A stretch of 64,000 nt of DNA from Bradyrhizobium sp. sBnM-33 (GCF_032917945.1 NZ_CP136624.1:3658001-3722000); one strand, 5' to 3'; positions 47,001 to 55,209 are shown, counted from the first letter of the stretch. Made by a program: numbers and translations. Notes: generated by a model not told the origin, from the letters alone.

Positions 47001-50000
47001 TATCCGCCCTGTTGCCGATCCCGACGGGGCCGGCCCGCTGAGCGGTTACGAAGGAACCCAGTTTGCCTATCTCGCCGCCAACCTGAATTTTGCCGGCGAG
47101 CCGGACCTGGCGCCTAATGCGCAGACAACGCCGCTGACTGAAGCTACGTTCGGTGTCGGTGCCAGCGGAGGCCGCCGCATCGCTCCGTCGACCATTCTCG
47201 AGGAAAATGGCGAGAAGATCGGCGTTGTCGGCGTCACCACGCCGGTGTTCGAAGATATCACGACGCCGGGCGGGGTCCGGATTGTCGGCCCGCGTACGCT
47301 GGAAACCGATGCCGACTTCATCGCGCTTGCAGCGGTTATCCAGCCGGCGATCGATGCCGTCATCGCACAGGGTGTGAACAAGGTCATCATCGTTTCGCAA
47401 TTGCAGGAGCTGGAGAACGAGCAGAAGCTCATCAGCTTCCTAAAGGGCGTCGACGTCGTGATCGGCGGCGGCTCGAACACGCTACTCTCCGACAGCAACG
47501 ACGTTCTTCGCCCGGGCGATGTCAGCGAAGGCGAGTACGCGCAGATCATCACCAACGCCGAAGGCAAGAACACGGTTCTCGTCAACACTGACGGCAACTA
47601 CAAGTATGTCGGCCGGCTGGTGCTCGAGTTTGACGCCAACGGCGACATCATTCCGGCCAGCCTCGATCCGAGCATTAATGGCGCCTATGCCACTGACGAT
47701 GCGGGTCTGGCCCGCGTCTATGAAGGCTCCGGCATCGATCCATTCGCCGAGGGCTCGCGCGGTGACGCCGTGCGCGATATCACCACCGTGATCGACGGCA
47801 TCATCACCCAGAAGGATGCCGTCACCTTCGGCCGCACCGACGTTTACCTTGAGGGTCGACGTGGCGAGGTGCGCTCGCAGGAAACCAATCTCGGTAACCT
47901 CTCCGCCGATGCCAACCTGTGGTACGCCAAGTCCGGCTACGACGACACTGTTCAGATCTCGATCAAGAACGGCGGTGGCATCCGCGACTCGATCGGCTCG
48001 ATCAGCTCCGAAGGCGACGGTGCGGAACTGCCGCCGGCTGCGAATCCGGAAGTTGGCAAGGAAGCGGGCGAAGTCAGCCAGCTCGACATCGAGAACTCGC
48101 TGCGCTTCAACAACGCGCTCAGCCTTGTCACATTGACGCCGCAGCAACTGCTTGAGGCTCTTGAAAACGGTGTTTCCAATCCAGGCGGCATCTTCGCCCA
48201 GGTCGGTGGCCTCCGGTTCAGCTATGATCTGACCCGCCCTGCGGGAGATCGGGTTCGCTCGGTCTCGCTAGTCGATGAAAATGAGCATGTGATCGCGGTT
48301 ATTGTCGCCGACGGTGAGGTGGTTGCGGATGCGCCCGCGGCGATCCGCATGGTGACGTTGAGCTTCCTGATCGGTGGGGCAAACCCCAACGCTCCGGGCG
48401 GGTTCAACCGGCCCGACGGCTTCCGGTTTGCCGAGTACATCGCGGCCAACCCGGCGTTTGCCAATCGCGTCGACCTGTCTCCGGACAATTTGCCGGCAGA
48501 CGACGTGGCGGCCCGCACCGGCGCTGGCAGGTTCACCGACGACGGCTTCGAGCAGGATGCACTGGCCGAATATCTCGCGGCAAAGTTCTCCGATACCCCG
48601 TTCGCGCAGGCGGACACGACTCCGGCCCAGGATCAGCGCATCCAGAATCTGGTTGCAAATGGCGGCAATGACACCGTTCTGCCGATCATGGGAACCGACG
48701 GTGAGGATGACCTCTCCGGCACCGCCGCAAAAGACTCGATCTTTGCCAAGAATGGCGACGATCGCGTTCGCAGCCTCGGCGGCGACGATCTCGTGCTCGG
48801 CGGCGGCGGTGACGACGTCATCGAAGGTGGCGATGGCAACGACCGTGTCGAGGGCGGCGAGGGCAACGACTTTGTCTTCGGCGATGCGGGTAATGATACC
48901 GTGCTGGGCGGTGCCGGCGATGATCGTCTTCGTGGCAACGACGGCAATGACATGCTGGCCGGCGGCATTGGCAATGACAATGTCAACGGTGGTGCGGGTT
49001 CGGATGCTTATGCCTACAAGCTGGGCGACGGCTCCGACATCATTACCGAAGCGGCGAATACCCCGGCCGATACCGACACGCTGGCGCTGGTTGATCTCAA
49101 TGCTGCTGATGTCACGTTCCGCCGGTTTGGCAACGACACCCTGATTGAGCTGTCCAATGGCAGCGTGATCACGTTGAAGGATCAGCGCGTTGGCGGAGGC
49201 GTCGAGAAGGTGACCTTCGCCAACGGTCAGGAGCTCGATCGCAACGGCATCAACGGCGCGATCGTCAATCGTGGGCCGGTGGCTATCGACGACACGGCAG
49301 CTGCGGTAGCGGAAGACGCGGCGGCGTTCGTCATCCCGTTCGCTGACATTCTCGGCAACGATACCGATGCTGACCTGGACGCGCTCTCGATCACGGCGCT
49401 CGCCAACATCGTAGGCGGCACGGCTGAGATCGTCGCTGGTGGTATCCGGTTCACGCCGGCCGCCAACTTCAACGGAGCCGCCTCGTTCGAGTACACCCTC
49501 AGCGACGGCAACGGCGGTTCGGATATCGGCAAAGTCAGTTTCACGGTGACAGCCGTGAACGATGCGCCGGTCCCAACCACGCCGGTTGCGGTTCAGACCA
49601 ACGAGGATACTCAGCTCGTTGGCCAGACCGCAGTGACCGATGCCGAAGGCGACACGCTGAGCTACACGGTCGGTACTGCCGCCCAGCACGGCACAGTCAG
49701 CGTCAATGCCCAGGGACAGTACACCTACACGCCGGCTCTGAACTTCAGCGGCAGCGACAGCTTCGTCATCAAGGTAAGCGACGGCATCGCACCGCCGGTG
49801 GACGCGGTGATCAACGTCACCATTAATCCGGTCAACGATGCGCCGACGGTTGTCACGCCGGCGGCGGCCGGCACCAACGAAGATACGCAACTCACCGGCC
49901 AGGTCGTGGCGACCGATGTGGATGGCGATGTGCTGACCTACACGGTCGGTACCACCGCCCAGCACGGCACGGTGAGCGTCGATGCCCAGGGTCAGTACAC

Positions 50001-50982
50001 CTACACCCCTGACCTGAACTACAACGGCACCGACAGCTTCGTTATCAAGGTCAGCGACGGCATCGCTCCGGCGGTCGACGCGGTCGTCAATGTAGCGGTC
50101 GCAGCGGTCAATGATGCGCCGATCACGGTGGCGGACGTCGGCACTGCGGGTGAGAACGCAGCCAAATCGTTCGATCTCCTGGCCAACGACACCGACGTCG
50201 AGGGCAACCTGCCGCTCAGCCTGGCGGCTTTCGAGGTCACCGGTGTCAACGGCATCAACCTGACCAACGCACAGGCGCAGTCGGCGTTTTCGATTGCTCC
50301 GAACGGCCGACTGCAGTTCACCCCGGGCAATCTGTTCGATGGCCTGAACGACGGACAGAACGCCACCGTCTCGATCCGCTATACCGCTGCCGACAATCTG
50401 AACGCCCAGTCGACTGGTACGTTCACGCTGAATGTCACCGGCGAGACCGATGCCAACGTGATCAACGGAACCAACGGCACGAACCTTCTGCTCGGAACCG
50501 ATGGCATCGATCTGATCAATGCACGCGGCGGCGTCGACTTTGTTCTTGCCCAGGGCGGCAATGATACGGTGCACGCGGGCGAGGGCAACGACTACGTGTT
50601 CGGCGGTGCCGGTAACGACACCCTTAACGGCAATGGCGGCCGCGATAACTTGTTCGGCGAAGACGGCGATGACATTCTGAACGGCGGAGGAGGCAACGAT
50701 CTGCTCAATGGAGGCTCGGGTCGCGACACTTTCGTGTTCCAGTTCAGCAACGACGGAGCCGGGCGCGACATTGTGTTCGACTTCCATGCGGGCTCTGGTC
50801 CGGACCACGACGTCGTTCAGCTCGATCAGTCGAAGTTTGCCGACTTCAACGCGCTAATGGCTTCCAGTGCACTGCACGACACGCAGATTGGCGTCCAGAT
50901 CAGCTACAACGACGGGTCGAGCATCACGCTGCTCGGCGTCAACAAGGCAAGCCTGACGGTGGACGATTTCAAGTTCGCCTGA
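41011..50982 (+). CDS. RTX exoprotein with nuclease and 5'-nucleotidase domains
   Basis: A 3,323-residue secreted protein. In order: N-terminal lamin-tail-like domain (1-215); Calx-beta (about 225-345); choice-of-anchor beta-propeller (360-885); second Calx-beta (890-1015); OB-like segment (1017-1300); endonuclease/exonuclease/phosphatase domain (about 1314-1660: FNVEN at 1320, LQEV with Glu1363, LGDLND 1558-1563, SDHDP 1651-1655); short RTX and Ig-like regions; 5'-nucleotidase (1896-2543: LHASD with Asp1905, GNHEFD 1983-1988); RTX repeats GGxGxDxxx (2561-2667); cadherin-like repeats; terminal RTX (3150-3243) and an uncleaved C-terminal export region. It would degrade extracellular nucleic acid to nucleotides and then nucleosides plus phosphate. 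Type I secretion genes follow. Confidence 0.93.
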   Translation: MALVPGSIAFIGYNADGNDGFAFIVLDTIDPGQVIHFSDNEWDGSAFNTGEGGFSWTNGSSALAAGTIVEFMNTSATKSANIGTLSTGSIALGNSGESIYAFTGSSLTAPTTFLAAVTNNNGGFSGATSSGLLTNTGLTAGSTALVLPGTTGADVAVYNPATAGTTFASRTDALTAFNTGSNYVTQDASGDQDADNVTPDAPFRTDPQSPIAGVTFTIGAPQQSQAVAFAAGSVSVSQAEGDSGMTAFTFTVERTGGTVGDISFSGQVSSAAADAADFSGPASVPFAFNGTIPAGQTSAVVTVQVAGDNAVETSEAFTLTLQAVSNNNAAVTAALGAQATATGTIQNDDAVTPGNVINGITILDEAPSLAGATPAPAATNAVQLIRLDNFAPAAGTNAEVVTFDATTDRAFVLNTIGNKIDIVGISASGATSAAGSIDLTTLDHFGGANSVAVKNGVLAVAFASDQPGANGFVALFDANGVLIKTIEVGAGPDQIVFTADGSKLLVANEAEPFTVGPNVVNPEGSVSIISLAGGAANAAVATTIEFDALNGFENVLKQAGVSVLTGQAAAADIEPEYITVSPDGARAYVTLQEVNAVAVIDLTDPAATKPIAILPLGGVDRNLAGNAFDGSDRDGTANLRTADVIGLLQPDAIASYSVGGSTYFITANEGDARVNLDDEANLADLTLDPTAYANAAALQNNTTGLGRLRVRQDLGDTDGDGDIDQIYAYGGRGISIFKQNADGTITKVRETGGEFEAIIARDFAARFNIDTAEGGGGGATDNRSDNKGPEPEGVDIGVIDGRTYAFVGLERVGGVMIYDITDPANASYVGYRPPLTGEGNAPEMTKFISAEDSPTGTALVLTANEGNSSAGFAGSGLTVYAALPEGYVQEVRVASSSLSVSHNEGNSGATAYSFVIERTNGTIGSVDVSLQLASSAANATDFAGVAALPHIINATIPAGQSSVTVIVNVASDDVFEANESFTLTVTGASTTQEGVTAAISSTQVVATGTIQNDDVMHIYDVQGAGHRSEYVGQQVTVRGIVTAIDASGTENGGNNPVGYYIQDAVGDGDYRTSDGVFVFLGTGASVTIPSGIVVGAEVQLTANVSEFAGTNQLSTTQLNPVAGTTNVLSTGNALPTAVRVGDVDNLTTGLERKPALVSLGDDDVDTAPPAGTYDPVNQGSDFWESLEGMRVTLEDVRVTTPFHSNFDEQFVTPNVGDNPSSNSRGGLTISDTTPGTTQPANKVFDFNPERIQLDDEAGVALPTNLQTGDRLGDVTGVVNYANGQYEVNTTEAYGPVTAANLQKETTTIVENLDRIRVATFNVENLAPVGQPVDGVPTPASKFAGLAAAIVSNLKAPEIVALQEVLDNDGATSSSTTSASLTLSQLIDAIVAAGGPRYVAIDSPPIDNIGGIPNGNQRVAYLYNPEAVSPTERNGLTDIVTDADGVKVQQFASANQIGQGNTDFTATRKSLPMEWSPVGYTDDQGGTFWTVNNHLSSKGGSAPLYTTLLDLPPYADPVNGSAQQTGTSNEREGQAETINAFVDGLLTNGSATDDRIVVLGDLNDFQFFPVVDLITGQLTRTTANPDGTPSIFTPGTAVLSELISKLPVNERYSYNFDGNAQALDHILVSNNLFDSAQFDIVHINSEFIDQLSDHDPSVSSLVMSRSAAIATSGNDVFDQAAYTAKFGVRGSLADNDTIDGLGGDDRIAGGSGNDAINGGSNGAAGDVAVFTGARSNYTVTLQGGSFVITDTRTGSSDGIDTITNVERFEFADRTLTAAELTDATGPTLTAATPADNTTAVAAGNNIVLTFDEAVAAGTGNIVISNGAGDTRTIAISDASQVTISGNTVTINPTADLAAGATYDVTLASGVITDAAGNAFGGIAQNALDFTVAAPQTYKLQILHASDFEAGLKAIDDAPRFAAIVDRLEDTFANSITLASGDNYIPSPFFNAASDPALASFFPPSIGRADIRILNSIGIEASVIGNHEFDPGPRDVQNLIRPVADPDGAGPLSGYEGTQFAYLAANLNFAGEPDLAPNAQTTPLTEATFGVGASGGRRIAPSTILEENGEKIGVVGVTTPVFEDITTPGGVRIVGPRTLETDADFIALAAVIQPAIDAVIAQGVNKVIIVSQLQELENEQKLISFLKGVDVVIGGGSNTLLSDSNDVLRPGDVSEGEYAQIITNAEGKNTVLVNTDGNYKYVGRLVLEFDANGDIIPASLDPSINGAYATDDAGLARVYEGSGIDPFAEGSRGDAVRDITTVIDGIITQKDAVTFGRTDVYLEGRRGEVRSQETNLGNLSADANLWYAKSGYDDTVQISIKNGGGIRDSIGSISSEGDGAELPPAANPEVGKEAGEVSQLDIENSLRFNNALSLVTLTPQQLLEALENGVSNPGGIFAQVGGLRFSYDLTRPAGDRVRSVSLVDENEHVIAVIVADGEVVADAPAAIRMVTLSFLIGGANPNAPGGFNRPDGFRFAEYIAANPAFANRVDLSPDNLPADDVAARTGAGRFTDDGFEQDALAEYLAAKFSDTPFAQADTTPAQDQRIQNLVANGGNDTVLPIMGTDGEDDLSGTAAKDSIFAKNGDDRVRSLGGDDLVLGGGGDDVIEGGDGNDRVEGGEGNDFVFGDAGNDTVLGGAGDDRLRGNDGNDMLAGGIGNDNVNGGAGSDAYAYKLGDGSDIITEAANTPADTDTLALVDLNAADVTFRRFGNDTLIELSNGSVITLKDQRVGGGVEKVTFANGQELDRNGINGAIVNRGPVAIDDTAAAVAEDAAAFVIPFADILGNDTDADLDALSITALANIVGGTAEIVAGGIRFTPAANFNGAASFEYTLSDGNGGSDIGKVSFTVTAVNDAPVPTTPVAVQTNEDTQLVGQTAVTDAEGDTLSYTVGTAAQHGTVSVNAQGQYTYTPALNFSGSDSFVIKVSDGIAPPVDAVINVTINPVNDAPTVVTPAAAGTNEDTQLTGQVVATDVDGDVLTYTVGTTAQHGTVSVDAQGQYTYTPDLNYNGTDSFVIKVSDGIAPAVDAVVNVAVAAVNDAPITVADVGTAGENAAKSFDLLANDTDVEGNLPLSLAAFEVTGVNGINLTNAQAQSAFSIAPNGRLQFTPGNLFDGLNDGQNATVSIRYTAADNLNAQSTGTFTLNVTGETDANVINGTNGTNLLLGTDGIDLINARGGVDFVLAQGGNDTVHAGEGNDYVFGGAGNDTLNGNGGRDNLFGEDGDDILNGGGGNDLLNGGSGRDTFVFQFSNDGAGRDIVFDFHAGSGPDHDVVQLDQSKFADFNALMASSALHDTQIGVQISYNDGSSITLLGVNKASLTVDDFKFA
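49555..50106 (+). repeat. Two tandem 92-residue cadherin-like repeats
   Basis: VNDAP...TNEDTQLVGQTAVTDAEGD and VNDAP...TNEDTQLTGQVVATDVDGD start units 276 bases apart, and both share SYTVGT/TYTVGT-AQHGTVSV and SDSFVIKVSDGIAP. Such repeats are spacers and calcium-binding folds in RTX adhesins. They are the last extended structure before the terminal RTX block. Confidence 0.8.
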
Positions 50983-51006
50983 CAGACCGCAATTTGACCT
51001 GTGAAT

Positions 51007-51034
51007 CGAATGGGGGCGCCAGCGCCCCCATTCG
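51007..51034 (+). terminator. 13-bp perfect hairpin between the RTX and transporter genes
   Basis: CGAATGGGGGCGC-CA-GCGCCCCCATTCG starts 25 bases after the RTX stop. The stem is very stable and has a 2-base loop. It lacks the T-run of an intrinsic terminator. As in other type I secretion operons, it could limit transcription into the transporter genes or protect the 3' end of the RTX message. Confidence 0.7.
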
Positions 51035-51094
51035 TCGTGTCAGATAACTGTAACAATCAGCGGCTAAGGCGCTTCTGAAGAGTGGGCGTCAATC

Positions 51095-52849
51095 GTGGGC
51101 ATCAGCGCAAATCAACCCGGTCATGCCGGCTCGGAGCTTGACGGCGCGCTATCGCAATGCCGATCCGCGTTCATCGCCATCGCTGGGTTCAGCGCTATCC
51201 TCAATATTCTGGCGCTTACCGGCTCCATATTCATGATGGAAGTCTACGACCGGGTATTGCCGAGCCGGAGCGTTCCGACGCTGATCGGCCTCCTGATCCT
51301 GGCGATGACGCTCTATGTTTTTCAGGGCCTGATGGATGCGCTTCGCGGCCGACTGCTGGTCCGTATCGGCATGCGCCTCGACCAGATCATGTCGGATCGT
51401 GTTTATGCGACCGTAATGCGTATTCCCATCCAGGCGCCGAAGCGCGGGGCGTCGATCCAGCCGCTGCGTGATCTCGATACCCTTCGGACCTACCTGTCGG
51501 GGCCGGGGCCGACTGCATTCTTCGATTTGCCATGGGTACCATTCTATCTAGTGATCTGCTTTGCCTTTCATGTCTGGATCGGCGTCACCGTGCTTGCGGG
51601 TGCGCTCGTTCTGATATCGCTGACGCTGCTGTCGGAGTTGCTGGCGAGGAAATCGTCACTCGATTCGAATCGCGTCGGCAATGAGCGAGCGCAACTCTCA
51701 GAGACCAGCCGGCGCAATGCGGAAGCTCTGACGGCGCTCGGCATGACGGGTTGGATATTGCGACGTTGGCAGATCCTAAATCGCCAGTTCCTGTCGGGCC
51801 TTAACAAGTCGAGCGACCTTGCCGCCGGGCTCAGCGCGGTCGGCCGCTCGTTCCGCATGATGCTGCAATCGGGCGTACTGGCTGTCGGCGCCTATCTCGT
51901 CATCAACCAGCAGGCAACTGCCGGCGTCATCATTGCGTCGTCGATCCTGTCGGCCCGTGCGATCGGCCCGGTCGATCTCGCGATTTCGCACTGGCGGAAT
52001 TTTGTCGGAGCACGGCAGGCGCGCCAACGCCTCAATAAACTTCTCGCCTTGCTGCCGATTCAAAGGGCGCCGACGGCGCTGCCCAAGCCGCAGCGAAGTC
52101 TCAACGTTGATAACGTCAGTGCCGCCCCGCCGGACGTGCAGCGCGCGGTTGTGCAGGACCTGACGTTTGCGCTGAAGTCCGGCAGTGGTCTTGGTGTCAT
52201 CGGTCCGAGTGCGTCCGGGAAATCATCGTTGGCGCGGGTGCTGGTTGGGCTGTGGACGCCGGCGCGCGGAACTGTCCGGCTCGATGGCGCGACCCTGGAT
52301 CAATGGATGCCCGACGATCTCGGCCGGAACATCGGCTACCTCCCGCAGGATGTCGAACTGGTGGAAGGGACGATCGCCGAAAACATCTCGCGGTTCGATC
52401 CTGACGCGGTGCCAGACGGCATCATCGCGGCTGCCAGGGCCGCGGGCGTACACGAACTGGTTTTGGGTCTGCCGCAGGGTTACGACACTCCGATCGGCGA
52501 GCAAGGATCGGCGCTGTCGGCCGGCCAGCAGCAGCGCGTTGCGCTGGCGCGGGCCTTGTATGGCGATCCGTTTCTCGTCGTGCTCGATGAGCCGAATTCA
52601 AATCTCGATGTCGAGGGCGATGAGGCATTGACGCAGGCCATTCTCAATATCCGGGCCCGCGGCGCAATCGTGATTGTGGTGGCACATCGCCCGAGTGCGC
52701 TCGCGGGCGTGGATCATGTTCTGGCGCTCAACGGCGGACGGCAGCAGGCATTCGGTCCCAAGGACGAGGTGCTGGCAAAGGTGTTGCGGCGCGATGCTGC
52801 GCCTGCCGCGCCAAAAATCGTTCACGCAACAGCGCAGGGGCGGCCATGA
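51095..52849 (+). CDS. Type I secretion ABC transporter (PrtD type)
   Basis: A 584-residue transporter ATPase exporting C-terminal-signal proteins. The N-terminal membrane domain (about residues 25-310; FSAILNILALTGSIFMMEVY) is of the PrtD type without the C39 peptidase-like extension, so substrates should carry uncleaved RTX-type signals. The nucleotide-binding domain has Walker A GPSASGKSS (370-378), Q-loop LPQDVELVEGT, signature LSAGQQQR (474-481), Walker B FLVVLDEP (493-500) and H-loop His531. The GTG start is weakly supported. It overlaps the adaptor gene by ATGA. The 3,323-residue RTX protein upstream is the obvious substrate. No TolC-type gene is present. Confidence 0.93.
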   Translation: MGISANQPGHAGSELDGALSQCRSAFIAIAGFSAILNILALTGSIFMMEVYDRVLPSRSVPTLIGLLILAMTLYVFQGLMDALRGRLLVRIGMRLDQIMSDRVYATVMRIPIQAPKRGASIQPLRDLDTLRTYLSGPGPTAFFDLPWVPFYLVICFAFHVWIGVTVLAGALVLISLTLLSELLARKSSLDSNRVGNERAQLSETSRRNAEALTALGMTGWILRRWQILNRQFLSGLNKSSDLAAGLSAVGRSFRMMLQSGVLAVGAYLVINQQATAGVIIASSILSARAIGPVDLAISHWRNFVGARQARQRLNKLLALLPIQRAPTALPKPQRSLNVDNVSAAPPDVQRAVVQDLTFALKSGSGLGVIGPSASGKSSLARVLVGLWTPARGTVRLDGATLDQWMPDDLGRNIGYLPQDVELVEGTIAENISRFDPDAVPDGIIAAARAAGVHELVLGLPQGYDTPIGEQGSALSAGQQQRVALARALYGDPFLVVLDEPNSNLDVEGDEALTQAILNIRARGAIVIVVAHRPSALAGVDHVLALNGGRQQAFGPKDEVLAKVLRRDAAPAAPKIVHATAQGRP

Positions 52850-54159
52850 CGACCGATACCAGCGAAATCGACGCACGCCCGTCAATCCGGCGCCACATCG
52901 TTTTCGGACTAGCTGCGGTCATGCTCGTTACCGGAGGCATCGGCGGCTGGGCTGCGACCACGGACATTTCGGGAGCGCTGATCGCGGCCGGAAGTATCGT
53001 CGTCGAGTCGAGCGCGAAGAAAGTGCAGCACCCGACCGGCGGCGTGGTCGGCGAGATCGCCGTGACCAATGGCAAGACGGTTAGCGTAGGTGACCTGCTG
53101 TTGCGGTTGGACGAGACGATGACGCGGGCGAACCTGCAGATCGTCTCAAAATCGCTGGACGAGATGACCGCGAGGCGGGCGCGGCTGCGCGCCGAGCGCG
53201 ACGGCGCCCGCGAGGTCGCCTGGCCCTCCGAATTCCGGGGCAGGCAAGACGAGCCGGGCATTGTCGAGCTGATGGCTGACGAGCGGAATCTGTTTCAGCT
53301 CCGTAATACCACGCGCCTTGGCCAGAAGCGGCAATTGGGCGAGCGTATCTCGCAGCTGACCCAGGAAGCGGCCGGCATCGCCGCGCAGCAGGCGGCTAAA
53401 TCTCAGGAAATTTTGCTGGTTGAGCGCGAGCTGAAGGGCGTTCGGGAGCTGTGGGAAAAAAATCTGATCCAGATCAACAGGCTCACTACCCTTGAACGGG
53501 AGGCGGCGCGGCTCGATGGCGACCGCGCGCAACTGGTGGCGGCGGAAGCCCAAGGCCGCGGCAAGATCGCGGAGATCGAGCTGCAGATAACCCAGATCGA
53601 TCGCGAACTGGCGAGCGAGGTCGGCCGCGAATTGCGTGAGATCGACGGCAAGGCGAACGAGTATGCGGAACGCAAGGTCGCGGCCGAAGACCAGTTGCGC
53701 CGGACGGACATCCGCGCGCCGATTTCCGGGACGGTGCACGAGATGAACGTTCACACCGTAGGCGGCGTAATCAGCGCCGGCGAGCAGCTCATGCTGATCG
53801 TGCCCGCCTCGGATCGCCTGACGGTGGAAGCGAGGGTCGCGCCGCAGGATATCGATCAGGTCAAGATCGGACAGGCCGCAGGCTTGCGCTTTTCTGCCTT
53901 CAACCAGCGCACGACACCGGAGATCAGCGGTACCGTCAGCCGCGTCTCGGCAGATGTGACTACTGAGCAAAGAACCGGCATGACGTATTACACGGCGCGG
54001 ATTGCGATAGAGCCGCATGAAATCGCGCGTCTCGGTGACGTCAAGCTGGTGCCGGGAATGCCGGTCGAGGTCTTCATCAAGACCGGCGATCGTACAGTGG
54101 GTTCCTATCTGACCAAGCCGCTATTTGACCATGTGGCGCGGGCATTTCGCGAACGCTGA
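52846..54159 (+). CDS. HlyD-family type I secretion adaptor
   Basis: A 437-residue periplasmic adaptor (membrane fusion protein) linking the inner-membrane ABC transporter to a TolC-type channel. One N-terminal membrane helix (IVFGLAAVMLVTGGIGGWAA, residues 17-36) is followed by the lipoyl half (QHPTGGVVGEIAVTNGKTVS), long coiled coils (about 90-300), and the second lipoyl/beta-barrel part (RRTDIRAPISGTVHEMNVHT ... PAGEQLMLIVPASDRLTVEA). The ATG overlaps the transporter stop. Length matches the PrtE group. It ends the + strand block. Confidence 0.93.
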   Translation: MTTDTSEIDARPSIRRHIVFGLAAVMLVTGGIGGWAATTDISGALIAAGSIVVESSAKKVQHPTGGVVGEIAVTNGKTVSVGDLLLRLDETMTRANLQIVSKSLDEMTARRARLRAERDGAREVAWPSEFRGRQDEPGIVELMADERNLFQLRNTTRLGQKRQLGERISQLTQEAAGIAAQQAAKSQEILLVERELKGVRELWEKNLIQINRLTTLEREAARLDGDRAQLVAAEAQGRGKIAEIELQITQIDRELASEVGRELREIDGKANEYAERKVAAEDQLRRTDIRAPISGTVHEMNVHTVGGVISAGEQLMLIVPASDRLTVEARVAPQDIDQVKIGQAAGLRFSAFNQRTTPEISGTVSRVSADVTTEQRTGMTYYTARIAIEPHEIARLGDVKLVPGMPVEVFIKTGDRTVGSYLTKPLFDHVARAFRER

Positions 54160-54361
54160 TAGCAAATTTGTTCAGAGATCGGGTAGGCGAATGCAAGCTT
54201 TGGATGATTCCAAGAGCAGCTAGCCTTGTAATGTAGCGCCCTCTGCCTTTTTATCGCTCGCCATCAGTATGAACTGGCTAGCTGGCCTTCGACCCGTCAG
54301 AACCTTTTCCGGGTTCCAGCACTTGGGTAGGATGGGCCGGGGGCCTGGACGGGGGTGTATA

Positions 54362-54556
54362 ATGACGGGACTTGCTCAACTGGCAGTAACACCACGCGAC
54401 CGCTTTCTTGAGATGGCAAAAAAAGAGCTCGCCGCCTTCGAGCGACGGGAGCGCGAATTTTCCAAGAAGGAGCGTGAAGAGCGGGCTGCAGAACTGCGGA
54501 GCCGCTCCGACAAGAGCGCCCGCTCGTTAATCTCGAGGCCCGGGCGCGTCTGCTGA
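54362..54556 (+). CDS. Small charged helical protein
   Basis: A 64-residue frame, MTGLAQLAVTPRDRFLEMAK, then KELAAFERREREFSKKEREE, a highly charged single helix or coiled coil. A GGGGG stretch lies nine bases before the ATG. The last residues may be out of frame compared with a longer protein (PLVNLEARARLLNFRFRTL in another frame). Family unknown. Confidence 0.4.
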   Translation: MTGLAQLAVTPRDRFLEMAKKELAAFERREREFSKKEREERAAELRSRSDKSARSLISRPGRVC

Positions 54557-54726
54557 ACTTCAGATTCAGGACACTAGCGTCTCGGCGCGCTTCATGGTGC
54601 GAACAACAGATAGCCCAGCGTCGAACCTCGCTCATTGAGGCTCGATACCTGCTTGCCTGATGATGCTCGACATATGGCGGTTTCGGAAGAAACTCGCTCT
54701 CGGTGTTGGTTGGCGGTGTGGGCACG

Positions 54727-55209
54727 CTACGAGATCGCAACGATCTCAAGCTCCTGACCGGATGTGCCGACGACATCCCCAACAGCTTTGCCCATCAGAA
54801 GCCTTGCCACTGGTGATGCGAAGGAAATCGAACCGGCCTTGGGGTCCGCTTCGTCCTCTCCCACAATACGATATTTCTGTACGCGCCCATCGTCTCGCTC
54901 GAACGTCACTGTGCTCCCAAAGGCGACAGTTTCATTTGACGTCGGATTGGGGATGACCTGAGCGGTCCGAACTCTCGCCGCAAAGTAGCGCACATCACGC
55001 AAAGGGGTTGCTGCTTGCCGCCGTCGTTCGTTCACGTCTTCGATTTTTTGCGCAGTCTCGTATGCCTCGCGAGCCTGGTGGAGCTGAAATTCCAGAGCCT
55101 TTAATCCCGCTTCCGTAAGAAGGTTCGGATCGGGTGAAACCGGGCGGTCGGGAAGCAAAGTCTCCGACGCAGTTTCGGCACTGTCTTCCTTGGTAAAGGC
55201 AACGCTCAA
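54727..55209 (-). CDS. GreA/GreB-type transcription elongation factor
   Basis: From the TTG at 55209 (LSVAFTKEDSAETASETLLP), 160 residues with an N-terminal coiled coil (TEAGLKALEFQLHQAREAYE, RRRQAATPLRDVRYFAARVR) and the C-terminal FKBP-like GreA domain (VAFGSTVTFERDDGRVQKYR, IVGEDEADPKAGSISFASPV, ARLLMGKAVGDVVG). The factor stimulates cleavage by stalled RNA polymerase. An AGGAG lies eight bases before the TTG, and homologues begin MSVAFTKE, so this start is preferred to the longer frame. Probably a paralogue, since most genomes have a main greA. Confidence 0.88.
   Translation of the reverse strand: MSVAFTKEDSAETASETLLPDRPVSPDPNLLTEAGLKALEFQLHQAREAYETAQKIEDVNERRRQAATPLRDVRYFAARVRTAQVIPNPTSNETVAFGSTVTFERDDGRVQKYRIVGEDEADPKAGSISFASPVARLLMGKAVGDVVGTSGQELEIVAIS

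Noticed and set aside
48268..50808. 846-codon open frame on minus, opposite the RTX repeats
   Set aside because: Antisense shadow of the GGxGxD repeats and cadherin-like domains; composition is Arg/Val-biased as expected for such shadows.
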